Assembly: GCA_036877525.1 (NCBI GenBank)
Contig: JAZGTH010000125.1
Coordinates: 903,501-967,500 of the forward strand
Direction of reading: 5' to 3'
From: Chromobotia macracanthus
Taxonomy: Eukaryota; Chordata; Actinopteri; Cypriniformes; Botiidae
DNA length: 64,000 bases
In this document: in pieces, positions 22,963 to 35,819 of the stretch
Layout: each line of letters begins with the position of its first letter
Numbering within the stretch: position 1 is the first letter of the stretch
Translations under genes and position numbers: made by a program
Notes under the pieces: model-generated
The model's input: the letters and a program-made list of their open reading frames with translations, nothing else
The model's database searches: none
What the model was told of the DNA's origin: nothing

Positions 22963-24152
22963 GTAATCCCTCTAAAATACAGGTAAGCAGCAAAATGTAA
23001 TTACATTTATAGGTTTCCAAGAACTCCTATATCTAGTTTAAATTCAGGTTTTACAAATGACTAAGAAAGTGACTATAGCATACAGGAAAATTTACAACTT
23101 ATGCAGAAAATAACTTTTTTATCTTCTGAAGTATTGTGAATGGGTTGTCAATGTTTAGAACATACTCTTCCAGAGCTACTAAGACATGTTTTGTTATGTT
23201 TTCAGCTCTTAGAAAGTTCCTGATTTAAAGGTAACATGGATTATTATCACAAGTAAGTTATGGAATAGTTATCTTAAGATGAATGCTTTTTCATGTTTTC
23301 AGTCTTTATCTCAGAGATTCTTGATTTCTGAGTATTGTCAAACATAATATTTTCTTTTGCCTTCATCTTAGGTCTTTCATTGGAGTGGAATGAAAGGTGA
23401 TTTGCATCAGTCAGCGAAGTTCTACAACTGTGATATGGTGTTGTCTTAATAAATACCTGTACCGTAAGTAGAGAGTGTAGCAAATGGCCAAATCCTAAAG
23501 CTATACCATGAATTAACACAATATAGATCTCTCATTGACAGCATATGAATGATTTTTCTCGTTTGGTCTTACAAACCCGTTTGTTCACATGGGTTTTGTG
23601 TTTACACCTCGAGGATGTCAGGAACGTCACCTTTGGTTTAGATATTTATTCACCTTTGTTACAAAATTCAATAGTTTAAAAATTAACTTCACCTTCTGTT
23701 AAAAAATGCATTACCTTTAAGTCAGGTTACAATGTTGTCAGACTTCACCTTACATTTTTTCTTTCAGGTTTGGTTTTTCTTAATGTTTGCCAATATTTAT
23801 CAATGACATGCACTCCAATGTGTTTAGCATGCCAGTTATACGTTAGTTTCATTACATGTCTTACCAATCCAAAGGGAATGAAAACGCCAGTAAATAGCTG
23901 TCTACATTTTATTTGTTATCCAGAAAAATGTAAAGCAGGTAAACTCTTAGTGGTACTTATTTATAGGCTCATTAAGGCATTTGTTTTTATGCTTTAATAT
24001 GTTCGTTGCTACTTTTACCACTTGTCGGACTGAATTCCTTTTGAGTTTTCGACTTTATCACACTGATTCAAATCCCCCTTATCACACAAAAATACCAACC
24101 ATTTACTGTGAACACTTTTTCAATCTTTCATCAGACCTGGAATTAGCCCATC

Positions 24153-24420
24153 TGTAATGAAGGGACTGAGGCGGTAGGATCCATGTGCAGCGGTTAAGTG
24201 AGAATCAACACAACAGGCAGGGTCAGGCAACGGCAAACAGGTATATCAAAGGCAAGGCAAATCAGTAACAGTAATCAGGCAAGGGTCGAGGCAGGCAGCA
24301 GAGAATCAGAGTCGAATAAACAATCCAAAGGGTCGGGGCTGGCAGCAAACAATCAAAAACAGTATACACAATCCAAGGTAATAACAGGCAATCCAATAAA
24401 CCCTCAGAAGCGTTTCTGAA
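24153..24420 (-). mobile_element. Truncated gypsy-type LTR, minus orientation, at the edge of repeat X copy 1
   Basis: Reads inward from TGTAATGAAGGGACTGAGG on the plus strand, the complement of an LTR end in ...CATTACA. It is inverted but otherwise very similar to 27341-27615. Both join repeat X at the same base, after an ATTAGCCCAT sequence, so the LTR was present before the two arms were separated. The TATA-bearing 5' half is missing. Confidence 0.75.
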
Positions 24421-27340
24421 CATTTATTGGATCAGCCGATTTATTGGATCAGCCTTAGACATGCAGAGTTTTATAAAATGTTACAGGGCTGTAAATTGTT
24501 TCATTGGGTACTAAAATTAAGATAAACAAAACAATATCTGTAATGTCCGTATCATCTGTCCAACATGTTTTCAAAAGATGTGATACAGTAAGTAATGTTT
24601 TTGCAATACTTGCAATATGCAATATGCAAAATGCCTGAATAGTAAAGTTCTTGCATGTATTTGTAACGTGTTGTTGAAATTCAAAAAGGTAAAGACAGGA
24701 TCTAAATTCACATCAGTGTATACTTTAATAATACAAAACATCTCCAAACAAAAAATCCAAACAACATCTATGAACATGAAATGTAGAACAATAAAATATT
24801 ACATAAAATAACAAACAAGAAACAATGACCCAATGAGGGCTATATTTACACAATACTAATGAGGGGGAAACAAGGAACACCTGGCACAAGAGGGCACAGA
24901 AACATGAAAGAACCACAAAGACCATGACTACATGATCTAAGGCAAAGCATAGATACATGACGGTGTTTAGTAATGCCAGTGCAGTCATAGTCTACAGACT
25001 TATTGGGTTTCTTGACTGATGTTCTTTGGCTGAATTACAGTAATAGCCTACTGTAGTTGACACCCATATCATATTTGGCTTCTAATTATTCCATAGATTT
25101 CTGTAAAATGTAAAATCCCATAGATTTCTGTAAAAATCTCTGTCCCCTCATTGCCTCAATGCATCCCTCACTCTTTCGCTCACCATGGTGCTTCTTTCAC
25201 TGGACCCATGCCTACATCTTTGACCTGTCTAATAAGCATCTTGTAAACAAACTCATTGAAAAGTTCTGCACTGCATTAACAAATTGCTAATGCTTATATT
25301 GTACACACAAATAGAACAAACACACAGTGGACGATTCTGGTTGCCACATGAGGATAAATTGCACAACATTGCAGTACTTTTCAGATGCACACCGATAATT
25401 AAACGAGGTAAAACTCTAGAGCTGCTTAACAATCATTAAGAGCAGCCAAATTAAATGATAGTCAAATGTATTTAAATGAGTGTGAACAGAAGCAGATGTA
25501 AAGTAAAATGTGATGCATTGTAAAAGACTGTTGAATAATATTTTTAGAGAAACATTGGTAGTAAAAGAGTTTGGGTCTTTCACTAAGAGATATTTAATGG
25601 TCTCGTGGTAAAAATTTGAAAAGGTAATACTTTCAATAGCACCAAAGTGATTAAAAACATTAAGACCACCGGTGAGACTATTTTTGCAACAGGTGTAAAA
25701 TTAAACTGCATACAGCTAGTAAAAGTTGTTTTATGTTTATGTGCAAAATCTTTCAACAGTAAGCACAGGACATGTAACTTCAGTCTTGTTTAAATATCGC
25801 TTCAGTCAGAACAACATTGGTCAGGCGTAGTTTTTGAAGATTGTGATCAACGCTTGTTGATCTTGTGATCAACGCTTAATACTATCAACAAACACTTAAA
25901 AGATGAACTGTCATCACAATACGAGAAACTAAAAGTGAGGACAAAACAACAGTATAAACAAAGTAAAATAACCATATAGTTGATTATTTTTTATTAATTT
26001 AATGCATGTCTGGAACTTGTTAATCCTTAAAAACATTGTCCAAATGACTTTTTTAGGCCGGCTGGAACATTATATCAGAGAATGCTGCTGATCTAACCTG
26101 TATTTGTATGTAGATTTCGTTGAAAAATGTAGATCTGAAAAATGAATTTTAGACCTTAAGATGACGACACATTGTTATAAGCAGCAGTGTGTTTTTCCTT
26201 GATGCAAAAAGTGTTGTTTACATTCGCTGCTAATAAGTACTGCATTGTCTTTGTCTAGTTTCAGAGGAGCTTAATGAGTTGATATTCCTAACATTTAGAT
26301 TGAGCTGTTGTGATGATCACACTTGAGCCAGCCACTCTAGTTTAACAATATATTTTCATTTGCCACAGTTTGTGGCTAACTGTAAAGCTTCTGGACAGGT
26401 GGGGTCAATATGGTGTGTGATATCAGTTCTAAAATTAGTTTTGTTTGGTTTATGAACCTGATAGGATTTTATAATGAATATGATAGGATTTTAAATTCTG
26501 AGCGCTGCAATGTGATGTAATGATGGAGTGTCTGAATAACCCTTGTTTCTATGTGGCATCCAAGCTAGAAAAGAAACATATTTCTTCATGGTTTTATAAT
26601 AGCCTAATATTAAATTAACAGTAAATACAGACATATATAATACTAATTCAGAACATGAAATGTTTAGACTTTCGTGGCAAAATGTGAACCATGCCTACAT
26701 TGTGTTAGACTAATGCTAGTCACATCAGCTCGGTCATACCATCACCCTGTGGCCAGTATTCGTTGGTTGATATCAACATTAAGTTATCATCTTTCAATCC
26801 ACACTATATAGATACAACACCTAAATGCGCATACAAACAGAAAGAAAAGTTGTGCTCTTGTAACTTTCTTACACCTAGCAGTGTTGGGCTTGTGTTCCAA
26901 ATAACAGCGCTTATGAAACCAACACTTAGCATAGGGCATAGGGCATTTAAATGTAAAATGTTTGTATGATTTTATAAATGTGTATTTTTGCCAAGAGACA
27001 ATGTTCTTAAAAGAAAACTAACCTAAAACACACTGTTTTAATTGAATAAATTGGAAATACAACTGAGTTTACCTTTATCAAAAACTGTTGTTGACTGCAT
27101 AAAATATTGTTGAAAGTGCAAAAGAATAAATATTACACACACACATACAACAACAACAACAAATAATACTGGATAAAGAATGAAATAAAACAACGATATT
27201 AAGACAAAGTCAGTTGTAAGTGCTTATTTTTATTAAACCAAAACATACATCCAAGAACATGGCCATGAACAATGAGAAACTAAAAACAACTAGATGGTTT
27301 AGATAGTCTCATGTGAACTTATGCACATTGCGAAGTCTTG
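24421..27340. other. Spacer between the inverted arms
   Basis: About 2.9 kb of AT-rich DNA unlike the arms. I see no ORF with recognisable similarity, no exon and no repeat apart from a short (CAA)n run near 27145. A duplicated ATTTATTGGATCAGCC occurs at 24422 and 24441. Confidence 0.5.
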
Positions 27341-27615
27341 TTTTGCCCCGGCTAACATTTCTGAGCGTTTTTCCCTGTTTATTGGATTACCTGGTATTAC
27401 CTTGGATTGTGTATACTGTGTTTGATTATTTGCTGCCAGCCCCAACCATTCGGATTGTTTATTCGACTCTGAATCTCTGCTGCCTGCCTCGACCCTTGCC
27501 TGATTACTGTTACTGATTTGCCTTGCCCTGTTTGCAGTTGCCTGACCCTGCCTGTTGTGTTGATTCTCACTTAACCGCTGCACATGGATCCTACCGCCTC
27601 AGTCCCTTCATTACA
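27341..27615 (+). mobile_element. Truncated gypsy-type LTR, plus orientation, at the edge of repeat X copy 2
   Basis: Contains CTTGTTTTGCCCCGGCTAAC and CTGCCTGCCTCGACCCTTGC and ends CCCTTCATTACA. It is the inverted partner of 24153-24420 and belongs to the same broad LTR family as 36916-37338 and 62818-63160, which share the 'gtcttgttttgcc' and 'ctgcctgcc.c.acccttgcctg' blocks. The 5' half with the promoter is missing. Confidence 0.75.
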
Positions 27616-28674
27616 TATGGGCTAATTTCAGGTCTGATGAAAGAGTGAAAAAGTGTTTATGGTATGGTAAATGGTTGGTATTTTTGTGTAACAAGGGGGA
27701 TTTGAATCAGTGTGATAAAGTCATAAACTCAAAAGGAATTCAGTCCGACAAGTGGAAAAAGTAGCAATGAACATATTAAAGCATAAAAACAAATGCCTTA
27801 ATGAGCCTATGAATAAGTACCACTAAGAGTTGACCTGCTTTACGTTTTCCTGGATAACAAATAAAATGTAGACGGCTATTTACTGGCGTTTTCTTTCCCT
27901 TTGGATTGGTAAGATGTAATGAAACTAACGTGTATCTGGCATGCTAAACACATTGGAGTGCATATCATCGATGGATATTGGCAAACATTAAGAAAAACAA
28001 ACCTGAAAGAAAAAAATGTAAGGTGAAGTCTGACAACATTGTAACCTGACTAAAAGGTAATGCATTTTTTAACAGAAGGTGAAATTAATTTTGAAACTAT
28101 TGAATTTTGTAACAAAGGTGAATAAATTTCTAAAACAAAGGTGACGGTCCTGACATACTCGGGGTGTGAACACAAAACCCATGTGAATAAACAGGTGGGT
28201 TTGTGAGACCAAACGAGAAAAATCATTGATATGCTGTCAAAGAGAAATCCATGCTGTGTTATTTCATGGTATAGCTTTAGGATTTGGCCATTTGCTACAC
28301 TCTCTACTTACAGTACAGGTATTTATTAAGACAACACCATATCACAGTTGTAGAACTTTGCTGACTGAAATATTCACACTTCAAATAATTAGTTTTTTCA
28401 AATGATTCATTCATTGAAGCAGTGGTTTAACAGAACATACAAAGTAAATCGATCCATCTAAAACACATGAGATTTGGTTTGGGTAATGCATCTGTCTTAC
28501 CTTTTCATGTTGATGCAAATTGCCTTTCATTCTACTCCAATGAAAGACCTAAGATGAAGGCAAAAAGAGAATATATATGTTTGACAGTACTCAAGAATCC
28601 CTGAGATAAAAACTGAAAACATGAAAAAGCATTTGTCTGAATCAGATAACTAAATCTTGTGATAACGATCCAAG

Positions 28675-30240
28675 GCACCTCGGTGCACAGGTCTCCTTCC
28701 TCTCTTGAGATAGCCACGAGAACACTGGGAAAAGCACCCCATTCAAGGGAAAGAGCGCTGCGGAGACCACACCCTGCTAAAAGGAGGTAATGTGTGGAGA
28801 TGAGGTCTAGACTGACAAGGCAGTACTAAGAAGGTCTATGTGCAGGTCCTACCTACTGGGTCGGCATTACTGTCAACAGAGACTGGCAGCAGTAAGTGCC
28901 AAGGGAAATATTATCATGGAAAATGCACACATGGGATGACCAAAGGAGAATCACTACATATGGGGCACCTAGCCCAGTACAAGGGCTGACTGTGGCATAC
29001 ACACAAGTACTGGGCCTGTACACAATGCATTTCTCACTGTCGGGCAACGTCCAATTGGGCCTGGACTGGGAGGAAACTGTCCTAGAGAATGGGGGTACCG
29101 CTAGGCAATGGCCTGGTGGCGGAACAACCTAAGATTCTCCACCCTGTCCTCCTCCGGGGGAAGGACTGCAGTCCAGGCCAGTTCTCTCAGGGTCGCTTAG
29201 CCATCCTTCTGTCAACTTCCTGCGGCTGGCTCTACAACAGGGGTGAGGGACAGCCTCAGTCCATGACGGAGCTGGTGCAGCAAGGGGGCGCCCTCGGCGA
29301 TAAACAGATGGGGGTCAGGCTGCGGCATGGAGGTGGAGTCACACCTGGGAGAATGTGCTTGATAACCTCCGTCTGCTTCTGGGCTGCCGAGAACTGCTGA
29401 GCACAGCCCTTGACAGTATCGCAGAAAAGGCCATCTTGGAAGATGAGGGCATCAAGAAAGCAATCTTTGTCAGTGTCCCACATCTCCACAAGATTTAGCC
29501 AGTGATGGCGCTCCTGGCCCACCAAGGTGGGCATCGTCTGGCCGAGGGCCTGCAGGGACTGACCCGACACTGCAGAGGACTGGGATTTCTGCAGGGACTG
29601 ACCCGACGGGAGTCTCCATTATTACTCTGAGATCTCCCAAAGTGCTAACCAACTCTGTTGCCTTAGGCATGTAGCCAGAGCAACAGAATGGGTAGCAGCA
29701 AAGTGGGGTTCGATCTCCCGAAGAGAGAGAGCCGTGACCACAGTGTCAAGATGGCCATGCTCTTATATTAAGAGCACAAGCTGACCACGAACACTGCCTC
29801 AGCATGCTTGCCCAGGCATGTGATGCAGCAATCATGGCCATCAGACGAGAACAGGAAGTGACTGCATCCAGAAACACACGGACGGAAAACGTCTTTAAAA
29901 AGATGCCCATCGTCCGTAGGAGCTCTTTTAGAATGGAAATTCACTCCTTAGATACTCACCATTTTATAACCAGGTCTACCGAAGCGCCGTGTGGTCCACC
30001 ACCGGAAGCGAGTGAAAACCGCTGATTGAGCCATCACAATAGTCGAAAAGGCGATAGTCGAGTGAAACGCGAGTAGCGCATACTCGGCTCCAAAGTGAAA
30101 TCTGAATGAAAGTAAGTTTTGGCCGGCTTTATACCTGCTTCCAGTTGGGCACGTTTCATAACGCAAATCCTTTGCCCCAATGCTCATTGGCTCTGTCCTT
30201 TCAGGCCAATGTTCATCTGCGTGTTTTCTACGGCAACAAA
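28675..30240 (-). mobile_element. DIRS-type retroelement, internally deleted
   Basis: A GC-rich block sharply different from the AT-rich repeat X around it. Copy 1 of repeat X lacks it, so both insertion edges can be placed, near GATCCA (28675) and CTACGGCAAC (30230). It carries an ORF1 (gag-like) fragment but no reverse transcriptase, methylase-like domain or tyrosine recombinase. It looks like a nonautonomous derivative that keeps both ends. Confidence 0.75.
29256..29670 (-). pseudogene. DIRS ORF1 (gag-like) fragment
   Basis: The minus strand encodes QERHHWLNLVEMWDTDKDCF, then FLDALIF.DGLF, CAQQFSAAQKQTE and IKHILPG. This is the conserved C-terminal part of DIRS1-like ORF1 proteins (in the family '...ERHLWLNL.E...K..FLDAP....GLFG'). 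The frame is open for 104 codons. An upstream piece lies in another frame (29470-29670). ORF1 is thought to be the structural protein of the particle. Confidence 0.8.
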
Positions 30241-30756
30241 AAACATTTCTTAGTAGCTCTGGAAGAGTATGTTCTAAACACTGACAACCCATTCACAATA
30301 CTTCAGAAGATAAAGTTATTTTCTGCATATGTTGCAAATTTTCCTGTATGCTGTAGTCACTTTCTTAGTCATTTGTAAAACCTGAATTTAAACTAGATAT
30401 AGGAGTTCTTAGAAACCCATAAATGTAATTACATTTTGCTGCTTACAGACACAGCGTCTGTATACCCAAACACACAGGGTCAGGCAGTTGAACATAGGTG
30501 TTTAAATTAAGACAGTGCTAAACAATCTGCATATTTAACTATGATAATGGTATCAGTATGTTTTTTTTTACTATTTTTAGTTTATTAGTACAATTTTTTA
30601 ATGTTTTAATAACCTCTACAAACCAACAGATGCAGACAGCATCAGAGTTTGTTATAACAGGGTTATTACCCCAGACCAGAAGAACAAGTTGGGGCATGTC
30701 CTTTAATCAGAAAACTAGCTGTCAGAAGGGGTCAGATAGGGGGCCATTTTTTCTTT

Positions 30757-30995
30757 TAAAACGTTTATTCTGTTTTAACAGGCTCTATAAAGCCATTACC
30801 TTTATAGAGGTGACGATACACACACATTTGAACGATACACCCCACAGGCTGTAATAAACAAGTCTGGAATACACATGTTGGGGATGCAAGGTCTGTTAAA
30901 AATGTTTATTCTGTTTTAACAGGCTCTATAAAGCCATTACCTTAGGAGGTGACAATACACACACACATTTGAACGATACACCCCACAGGCTGGTG
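30757..30995 (+). repeat. Tandem duplication, two units of about 137 bp
   Basis: CTGTTTTAACAGGCTCTATA followed by AGCCATTACC and GAACGATACACCCCACAGGC occurs at about 30769 and again at about 30908. Inverted counterparts of the same words occur in copy 3 at 61690-61860, so the duplication predates separation of the copies. Confidence 0.8.
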
Positions 30996-31385
30996 TGTCC
31001 CCAACCCACAAGTTGGTGACACATGGGGAACCCAAAGTCTCAGATCATACACTTTCATTTTGTGTCTGAAGTGTGAACACCACAAGTAACAGTTCTTACC
31101 TCTGTCAACACAAACACACATAAACCCTGTAAACATTTATTTACCCTATACAAAACTTTCACACATTCAAACCTATTTGCTCACAATGGAGAAAGTCAGA
31201 AAACATCTTATGTAGAAAGGTGGGGAGGGGGTCAGATCCTTAGGATGGTTGTGGACATAGGTTAGACTAAATCTTATGCTCATAAACACTACTGACATGG
31301 ACAAAGAGTCTTTTGGTTTTCTGTGACACATGGTGAGCATTTTTTGTCTTTTAGTCTTTTTGTCCAAACTGAAACATTTTCCTTC

Positions 31386-32479
31386 GCCATATTTACAGAC
31401 TTTGATAAAAGTTGTTAGTAGTTAAGACTTAGCTAATATATCGTCTTTAAGTAAAAAATATTCTTAAGACAGGCCTGTTTATGTAAAGGACTAAAACATA
31501 TGTTGTAAGATTCCAATTGATTTCCCAGCATTCCGTGTGGTGCTCAGAAAAAAGTAACATCTTCCTTGGTGGCATCATCACTCAGAGTGTACAGGAGGGT
31601 GGATTAGAAGTTTTGGGTTTTGAGAACGGCAGGTGTAATGGTGGACTGGCCATTCAGTCCACCATTCAGTCCACCATACAGTCGCCTGAAGGGCTGAGGG
31701 AATCTGAGGAGCATTTAAACAAACAAGAGTTTTTTTAGCTGGAGCTAATGACTGTTTACACAGCAGGTCAAGAACAGCTTGGGTCCAGCAGGGAATGCAG
31801 GGTGGGTGTGTTTGCCTTACCTGAGTGTGACTGTTGTGGTTGGGGGGCTGCTGGTGGGGGCTGATTGGACGACGTGCAATTTTCAGATTTCCGTCGGAAT
31901 CTCTCGCTGACAGTTTGATGGGCAGAATCTGCTTCAACAGAGGCTGTGAAATGGGAAATGTGCGGGGCTATCTTTTTGTCCAACCAATAGCAGACTAGGG
32001 GAGCGTTCAGAGAAACCCATTTAAAAACTTTAAAAAATTTTGTAATTCTAATGTAATTTTATGTTCTAGTGTACAATTGTCTCCAATAAGACAAAAAACA
32101 TTTTTAGGTAGACCAATGGAGGTTAAAGCAACAATTTGTGTCTCACAGGAAGCAGTTATAAGCCAGCACAATTTGCTGGCTTATAAAACTATTCCAACAG
32201 AGTAAATTGAGTAAACAGAGTTCTGGTTGTGCCAGACTTCTTTTGAAGGTCACTTTGCTTTTGGGAACCCTCAGCGCAGCAGAAGTTTTATGGTAGCCTT
32301 CCCATCATCCCAAACTGTAATGTGTTTACACAAATACTCAATATTTTGACATAAGTATGTATTTGACTGTTCAAATGCAATAAGCTGAAAAAGAACATGA
32401 AAATTCAATACTCACATGCTGGCTGCAACAAAAAAATAAAAAATTCTTTCTAAATGCACTCTATATATATGCCCTAGGC

Positions 32480-32514
<35 letters not shown>

Positions 32515-32731
32515 GGGGAGTGAATAATAATGGTTGCATTCTTTATCCATATACTGGTTTATTTTACACTGTTGATTTTTATTTTTGTATTATAAAATGT
32601 TGAATGGTAAAGTCTGTGTATGGCATTTTAAAAGGATCCTGTGATCCAGTCCCACCAGGATTTCACGATTTATTTTGGAATTGTTTGGATTCCAAATGAC
32701 TAATTTTGTGGTGGTAATTTTACAAGGATAG
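31386..32731. other. Noncoding, with short CA tract
   Basis: Three CATTCAGTCCAC-like 11-12-bp units occur at 31650-31680 and a (CA)n tract at 32482-32510. A minus-strand ORF of 119 codons (31578-31937) partly translates the short units and has no recognisable domain. No host exon seen. Confidence 0.4.
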
Positions 32732-33042
32732 TGTCACAGTTATGTTAAGTCACAGGACTTTTATGTTTTGTTCTTTTGGTTTCCCTGGTCTTTGTTTTGG
32801 TTTAGTTCCTGTTTTACCTTATTTGGTCATTTTCCTGCTCTTGTTTAATCATTAGTTAATTCCCATCACCTGTTTGCCCCTCATAATCTGCACTAAGTTC
32901 CCCTTTCAGTTCAGTTCCTGGTCGGTGATTGTATTGTATGTGTTTGTTTAAACGTGTTTTGAGATGCTATCTGTGTTCAGAAGATTATTAAAGCCTGATT
33001 TGTTGGAATATTCCCTGATATTAAAGCCTGATTTGTTACACA
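32732..33042 (+). mobile_element. Possible LTR or interspersed repeat
   Basis: Starts TGTCACAGTTATG and ends GATTTGTTACA, i.e. TG...CA. It includes a CCTTTCAGTTCAGTTCCTGG segment and ATTAAAGCCTGATTTGTT written twice near the end (32986 and 33020). No matching 5-bp target duplication is visible, so the LTR call is weak. Confidence 0.35.
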
Positions 33043-33099
33043 AGTATCAGGCCTGATGTCCATCAGGCCTGATACTCCTCCACTTTTTCCACAAAAGGT

Positions 33100-33525
33100 G
33101 CTAAAAATGACCCTCAAGATTGAGGTGGCCTCGCCTAAATGATGGTGTCTATCACTGCTGGTGCCTTCTGCATACTATCTAAGACCCAGACGTGGATATT
33201 CCAGAGGTCTGGCCTCGGGTGCCAGAGTGTGTCCTGGCCCTGAGTGAGAAGGTCCTGGCTCAGAGGAAGGCGTCAGGGAGGAGCTGTAGTCAGGAGCATT
33301 AGCTCTGAAGGCACCTGGTACTGCTTCTCCCTGACCTTGCACAATACCTGTGCAAGGAGGCTCACTGGGGCAGATGTATACTTGTGTAGATGCTACACCC
33401 AGCTATACACCAGGGCATCTGTGCTGAGGGGAGCCTCAGTCAGGGAATACCAAGGGGCACAGTGGGTGGTCTTGCTGAAGGCAAACAGTATGGCTGGAGT
33501 TTATACTCTCCGCTAACCTCCGATA
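33100..33525 (+). other. GC-rich block of unknown origin
   Basis: Much richer in G+C than its surroundings and contains a 90-codon plus-strand ORF (33244-33516). The composition resembles the DIRS blocks at 28.7-30.2 and 34.5-37.4 kb, so it may be another DIRS piece, but no diagnostic motif was read. Confidence 0.3.
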
Positions 33526-34499
33526 TCCCTGTTGTATGTTGACTCCCGTACTTTCTGTATCTTAACTGTAACTCTGTATATATGCGAGTTTGATCTATGT
33601 TCTGCTTGTATTCATGCATTAGGATGAATCACAACTTAATGTATTTCAAACCGTGTCATATTTAGTATCTAAATATGTGTGAAACAAAAAAATGTTTTTT
33701 GCTCAACAACTACTTGTCAATTTTTGCCTCACTACGCGTGACCTGTGTGAAGTTAAAAATGAAGTCAGTTCACACTCTTCCAGTCTTCCATCTTGCACTC
33801 GCTCTTCAGTCACAGATCTTCAGCCCTGGCACCCTTCTCCATGGGGGGGAGGCAGCTTCTGACTCAATCCCTTTAAGACAGACTCTGGACTTCACTTCAG
33901 CTAACTTTGTTGATCTCCAGAACTCAATGAATTACATTTGGATATCCAAATGTACAATTGGATATTACATTGGATATCTGAACCACTCAGGACTCTCTCC
34001 ATGCACATTCAGAATCCAATTTCTATACACCTAGAATTTGTGCCCCCTTTATTAAAGTGATTCTACTGGTGGTTCATTCAGAAATGGTTAGCTGATTTAA
34101 CTTTGAATGGGCTTAACATCCGCTCTCTCTCTGTCTCTGTGCTTTCCTTGGTTTGTGTATGTGTTTAATTTGTGTATGCTTATATCTAGTTATATGTTTC
34201 CCCTGTAGTGTAGTTTAATAAACACCCATATGTATTCACACTTGATTGTTTGTGCATTTAATGCTCACAAATAAGGTCACTTAAACTGTGTTTTTCGATC
34301 TTGCTACATGCTCTAAAGTCCTGTTGAAGCAGAAAAGTGTTGTTTTTCAAGATTGCATATGTACTCGCTGGACGAATGCATAAGCTGATTATTGTCATCA
34401 TTCCTGCTGATCAGGTACTACAAAATATGTATATTTAAGGATGATTAATTATACATATTTTCCTTTGAGCTGAATCATCTCGGTTGGTGGTTTTAAACA
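33526..34499. other. Noncoding, probable repeat
   Basis: A stretch at 33760-34290 has runs such as CTCTCTCTCTGTCTCTGTGC and ends with TTTAATAAACACCC, like a mobile-element 3' end. The segment 34396-34470 is repeated inverted at 45785-45865. No coding content is recognised. Confidence 0.4.
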
Positions 34500-34529
34500 A
34501 CACATGGATTTGACCCTCATTTTGGTCTC

Positions 34530-35225
34530 ATATGCATAAACCCAAGTGTGGATTCATATAAACCCAAGCGGAACAACTGCTGCTGTGGTTGCCATATGCC
34601 CCAGGACCCTCTGAAAATTTTTCTGTGGGTCCACAGACCACAGTCTGAATGACTCCAGGCAACTCAGCACCAACCTTGCCCTCTCCTCTATGAGGCAGAC
34701 CATCATTTGGACCAAGTCCAACTCCATACCGAGAAAAGAGATGCTCTGAAGGAGAGCTTGCTCTTTTCCCAGTTGATCTGAAGCTCCAGTCGGCTGAGGT
34801 TGCAGAGCACCCTATACCTGTGGTCACCCAACTGATCTTACATGAGCCAATAAAAGCTGGGCATTAATATCAGTATGCAAATGTCCTGCTCCCTTAGAGG
34901 GACAGAGGTCGCCTTTGCAACATTTGTAAAGACACAAGGCAACAGGGCCTGAACAAAAGGGAGGACCTTATACTGGTCTGATTGCCCCTCCAAAGCAAAC
35001 AGCAGGATAAGTCTGTGTCGAGGGAGGATCAATAAATAAAGTATGCATCCTTCAGGTCTATTGATGCAAACCATCAAATCTTGATGGTGTATGGATGAAA
35101 TAATATGTTTTTGTGAACGGCAGTTTGTGAAGTGCCCAATTCAAGGTATTCAAATTTAGGATTGGTCGCCCCTTTTTGGGCACAATGAAGTAAGGGCTGT
35201 AGAACCCTTGTCCATCTCACTGTAT
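34530..35225 (-). pseudogene. DIRS reverse transcriptase remnant
   Basis: Reading down the minus strand through several frames gives GFYSPYF.VPKKG (about 35200-35160), a degraded 'DLKDAYFHI' region (near 35050), a 'VLPF' block (near 34965), then a thumb region with 'GLGPNDGLPHRGE' and LRLWS/FQRVLG-like sequence (34760-34600). These blocks match DIRS RTs. The catalytic aspartate pair lies in a broken stretch and cannot be read. Confidence 0.75.
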
Positions 35226-35819
35226 GGAAAGACATCTCTTCACTACCTTCATCTTTCACTAAGTGGCTACCTCATTACACAGGACAGGTGCAGCCTCACT
35301 ATGCTTCAGTGCCACTGTCAGTGGGCAATCCTGAGAATGAGAGCAACAGACAGTAAGGGGCCCAGAAAGACCCAGGTAGAGAGGAAATTGCTCCTTTTAT
35401 GAAAATCTGGGTATCAGTGCCCCACAGGGCACCAGCGATGGTGATAGTGGGGAAGGCCCTGCCCCATACCAGAGTACTTAGCAGTGTCCTGGCAAGCTGG
35501 TGGTGCAGCCCTCCTGCGTGATGATCTGGGCCAGCTCTTCTAAGATTCTATTTTGGAAGGAGGGAGGCAGGGCTGCAGGAGGATGGGTCTGGTGAGAAGC
35601 AGACTGCATCCAGGGCCTTGTTGGCCTGTAAATAAGCAGATCATAGAGACAGAATGTATTTAATGGCCTCAGTTTGCTTCCTCACTGCTAAAGCTGCTGT
35701 GCAAAGTCAAACAAGCCCGCTTGGGTGTACTGAAAAAGTTAATTTACTTGGTATTGCGTGTTTCTGCAAGATTTAGCCACAGGTGTCTCTGCTGTACACC
35801 AGTGTGGACATTGTCAGAA

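Larger units (their letters stand above)
21835..24152 (+). repeat. Repeat X, copy 1 (left arm of large inverted duplication)
   Basis: This 2.3-kb stretch matches 62640-64000 in direct orientation over its first 1.1 kb. It also matches 30590-27616 in inverted orientation over the parts present there. Examples are AAATATGCAGATTGTTTAGC (21973), TGTGTGTTTGGGTGTACAG (22046) and ATAACGATACAACCATCATA (22270). It has no long plus-strand ORF and no recognised protein. It may be a nonautonomous transposable element or a segmental duplication. The left limit is set by loss of similarity. Confidence 0.8.
27616..31385 (-). repeat. Repeat X, copy 2 (right arm, inverted), with DIRS insertion
   Basis: Inverted relative to copy 1. 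The 27616-28670 part matches 24152-23230 and the 30245-30590 part matches 23190-21900. Beyond copy 1's left limit it continues to 31385 with similarity to 62010-60990 of copy 3. Differences: a 1.5-kb DIRS derivative is inserted (28675-30240), the segment equal to 22085-22975 is missing at about 30452, and about 0.6 kb equal to 62020-62640 is missing. No coding region is recognised outside the DIRS insert. Confidence 0.8.

Noticed and set aside
31578..31937. 119-codon minus-strand ORF
   Set aside because: No domain; part of it is a short direct repeat (WWTEWWTEW). No copy with a conserved frame was seen.
33675..34034. 119-codon plus-strand ORF
   Set aside because: Low-information composition, no recognised motif, and it lies in a probable repeat.
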